Part shown: positions 7,159 to 7,175 of the stretch, one piece after another
How the letters are laid out: each line of letters opens with the position of its first letter
Numbering within the stretch: the first letter of the stretch is position 1
Source: Lentisphaeria bacterium
GTDB lineage: Bacteria > Verrucomicrobiota > Lentisphaeria > Oligosphaerales > Lenti-02
DNA length: 7,175 bases
Direction: 5' to 3'
Assembly (NCBI GenBank): GCA_023145395.1
Contig: JAGLDW010000829.1
Coordinates: forward strand, 1 to 7,175
Position numbers and translations under genes: made by a program
Notes under the pieces: generated by a model
What the model saw: the letters and a program-made list of their open reading frames with translations, nothing else
Database searches by the model: none
Told to the model about the DNA's origin: nothing

Positions 7159-7175
7159 ATGTGTGGAACGCCACC
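7159..7175 (+). CDS. Possible start of a further gene beginning MCGTP (cut by the right edge)
   Basis: Seven bases after the malic enzyme stop, an ATG opens a frame reading Met-Cys-Gly-Thr-Pro to the window edge. AGGA (7150-7153), overlapping the stop codon, stands five bases before it, a normal ribosome-site spacing. Proteins starting Met-Cys-Gly often use the exposed Cys as a nucleophile, as in class II glutamine amidotransferases (asparagine synthase) or SRAP/YedK-type proteins. Five codons cannot prove a gene, and the frame could close just outside the window. Confidence 0.25.

Overview
The window holds ordinary bacterial chromosomal genes, tightly packed and of moderately high GC by eye. 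I see no mobile element, CRISPR array, tRNA or rRNA. Two divergent transcription units face away from an intergenic region at about 5535-5813. The minus-strand unit reads, in transcription order, a large exported TPR-repeat protein (5534-2928), an AGE-family sugar epimerase/isomerase (2904-1663), cysteine synthase CysK (1632-694) and the first 177 codons of aspartyl-tRNA synthetase AspS (533 to beyond base 1). The plus-strand unit holds a NAD(P)-type malic enzyme (5814-7151), followed after 7 bases by what may be the first codons of another gene starting MCG.

The TPR, epimerase and cysK genes are separated by only about 20-30 bases, so they are probably co-transcribed. A 160-base gap lies between cysK and aspS. 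It contains a hairpin, a TATAGT hexamer that could serve as a -10 box and a good ribosome binding site, so aspS may have its own promoter. AspS, CysK and malic enzyme are clear family assignments. The epimerase is clear as a superfamily member, but its substrate is not. The TPR protein is clear as a fold only.

Taxonomy cannot be fixed from this. The mix of a long periplasmic TPR solenoid, an AGE/cellobiose-epimerase-like protein and a bacterial-type AspRS with a His-containing RDHGG motif would suit a Gram-negative lineage of the Planctomycetes-Verrucomicrobia-Lentisphaerae type or an allied candidate phylum. That is a weak inference.

I found no convincing new biological system. The points most worth a second look are two 8-base homopolymer tracts at opposite ends of the TPR gene, a 13-base near-palindrome shared by the two intergenic regions, the AspRS specificity residue, the unknown epimerase substrate next to an exported TPR protein, and the possible MCG-starting gene at the right edge.
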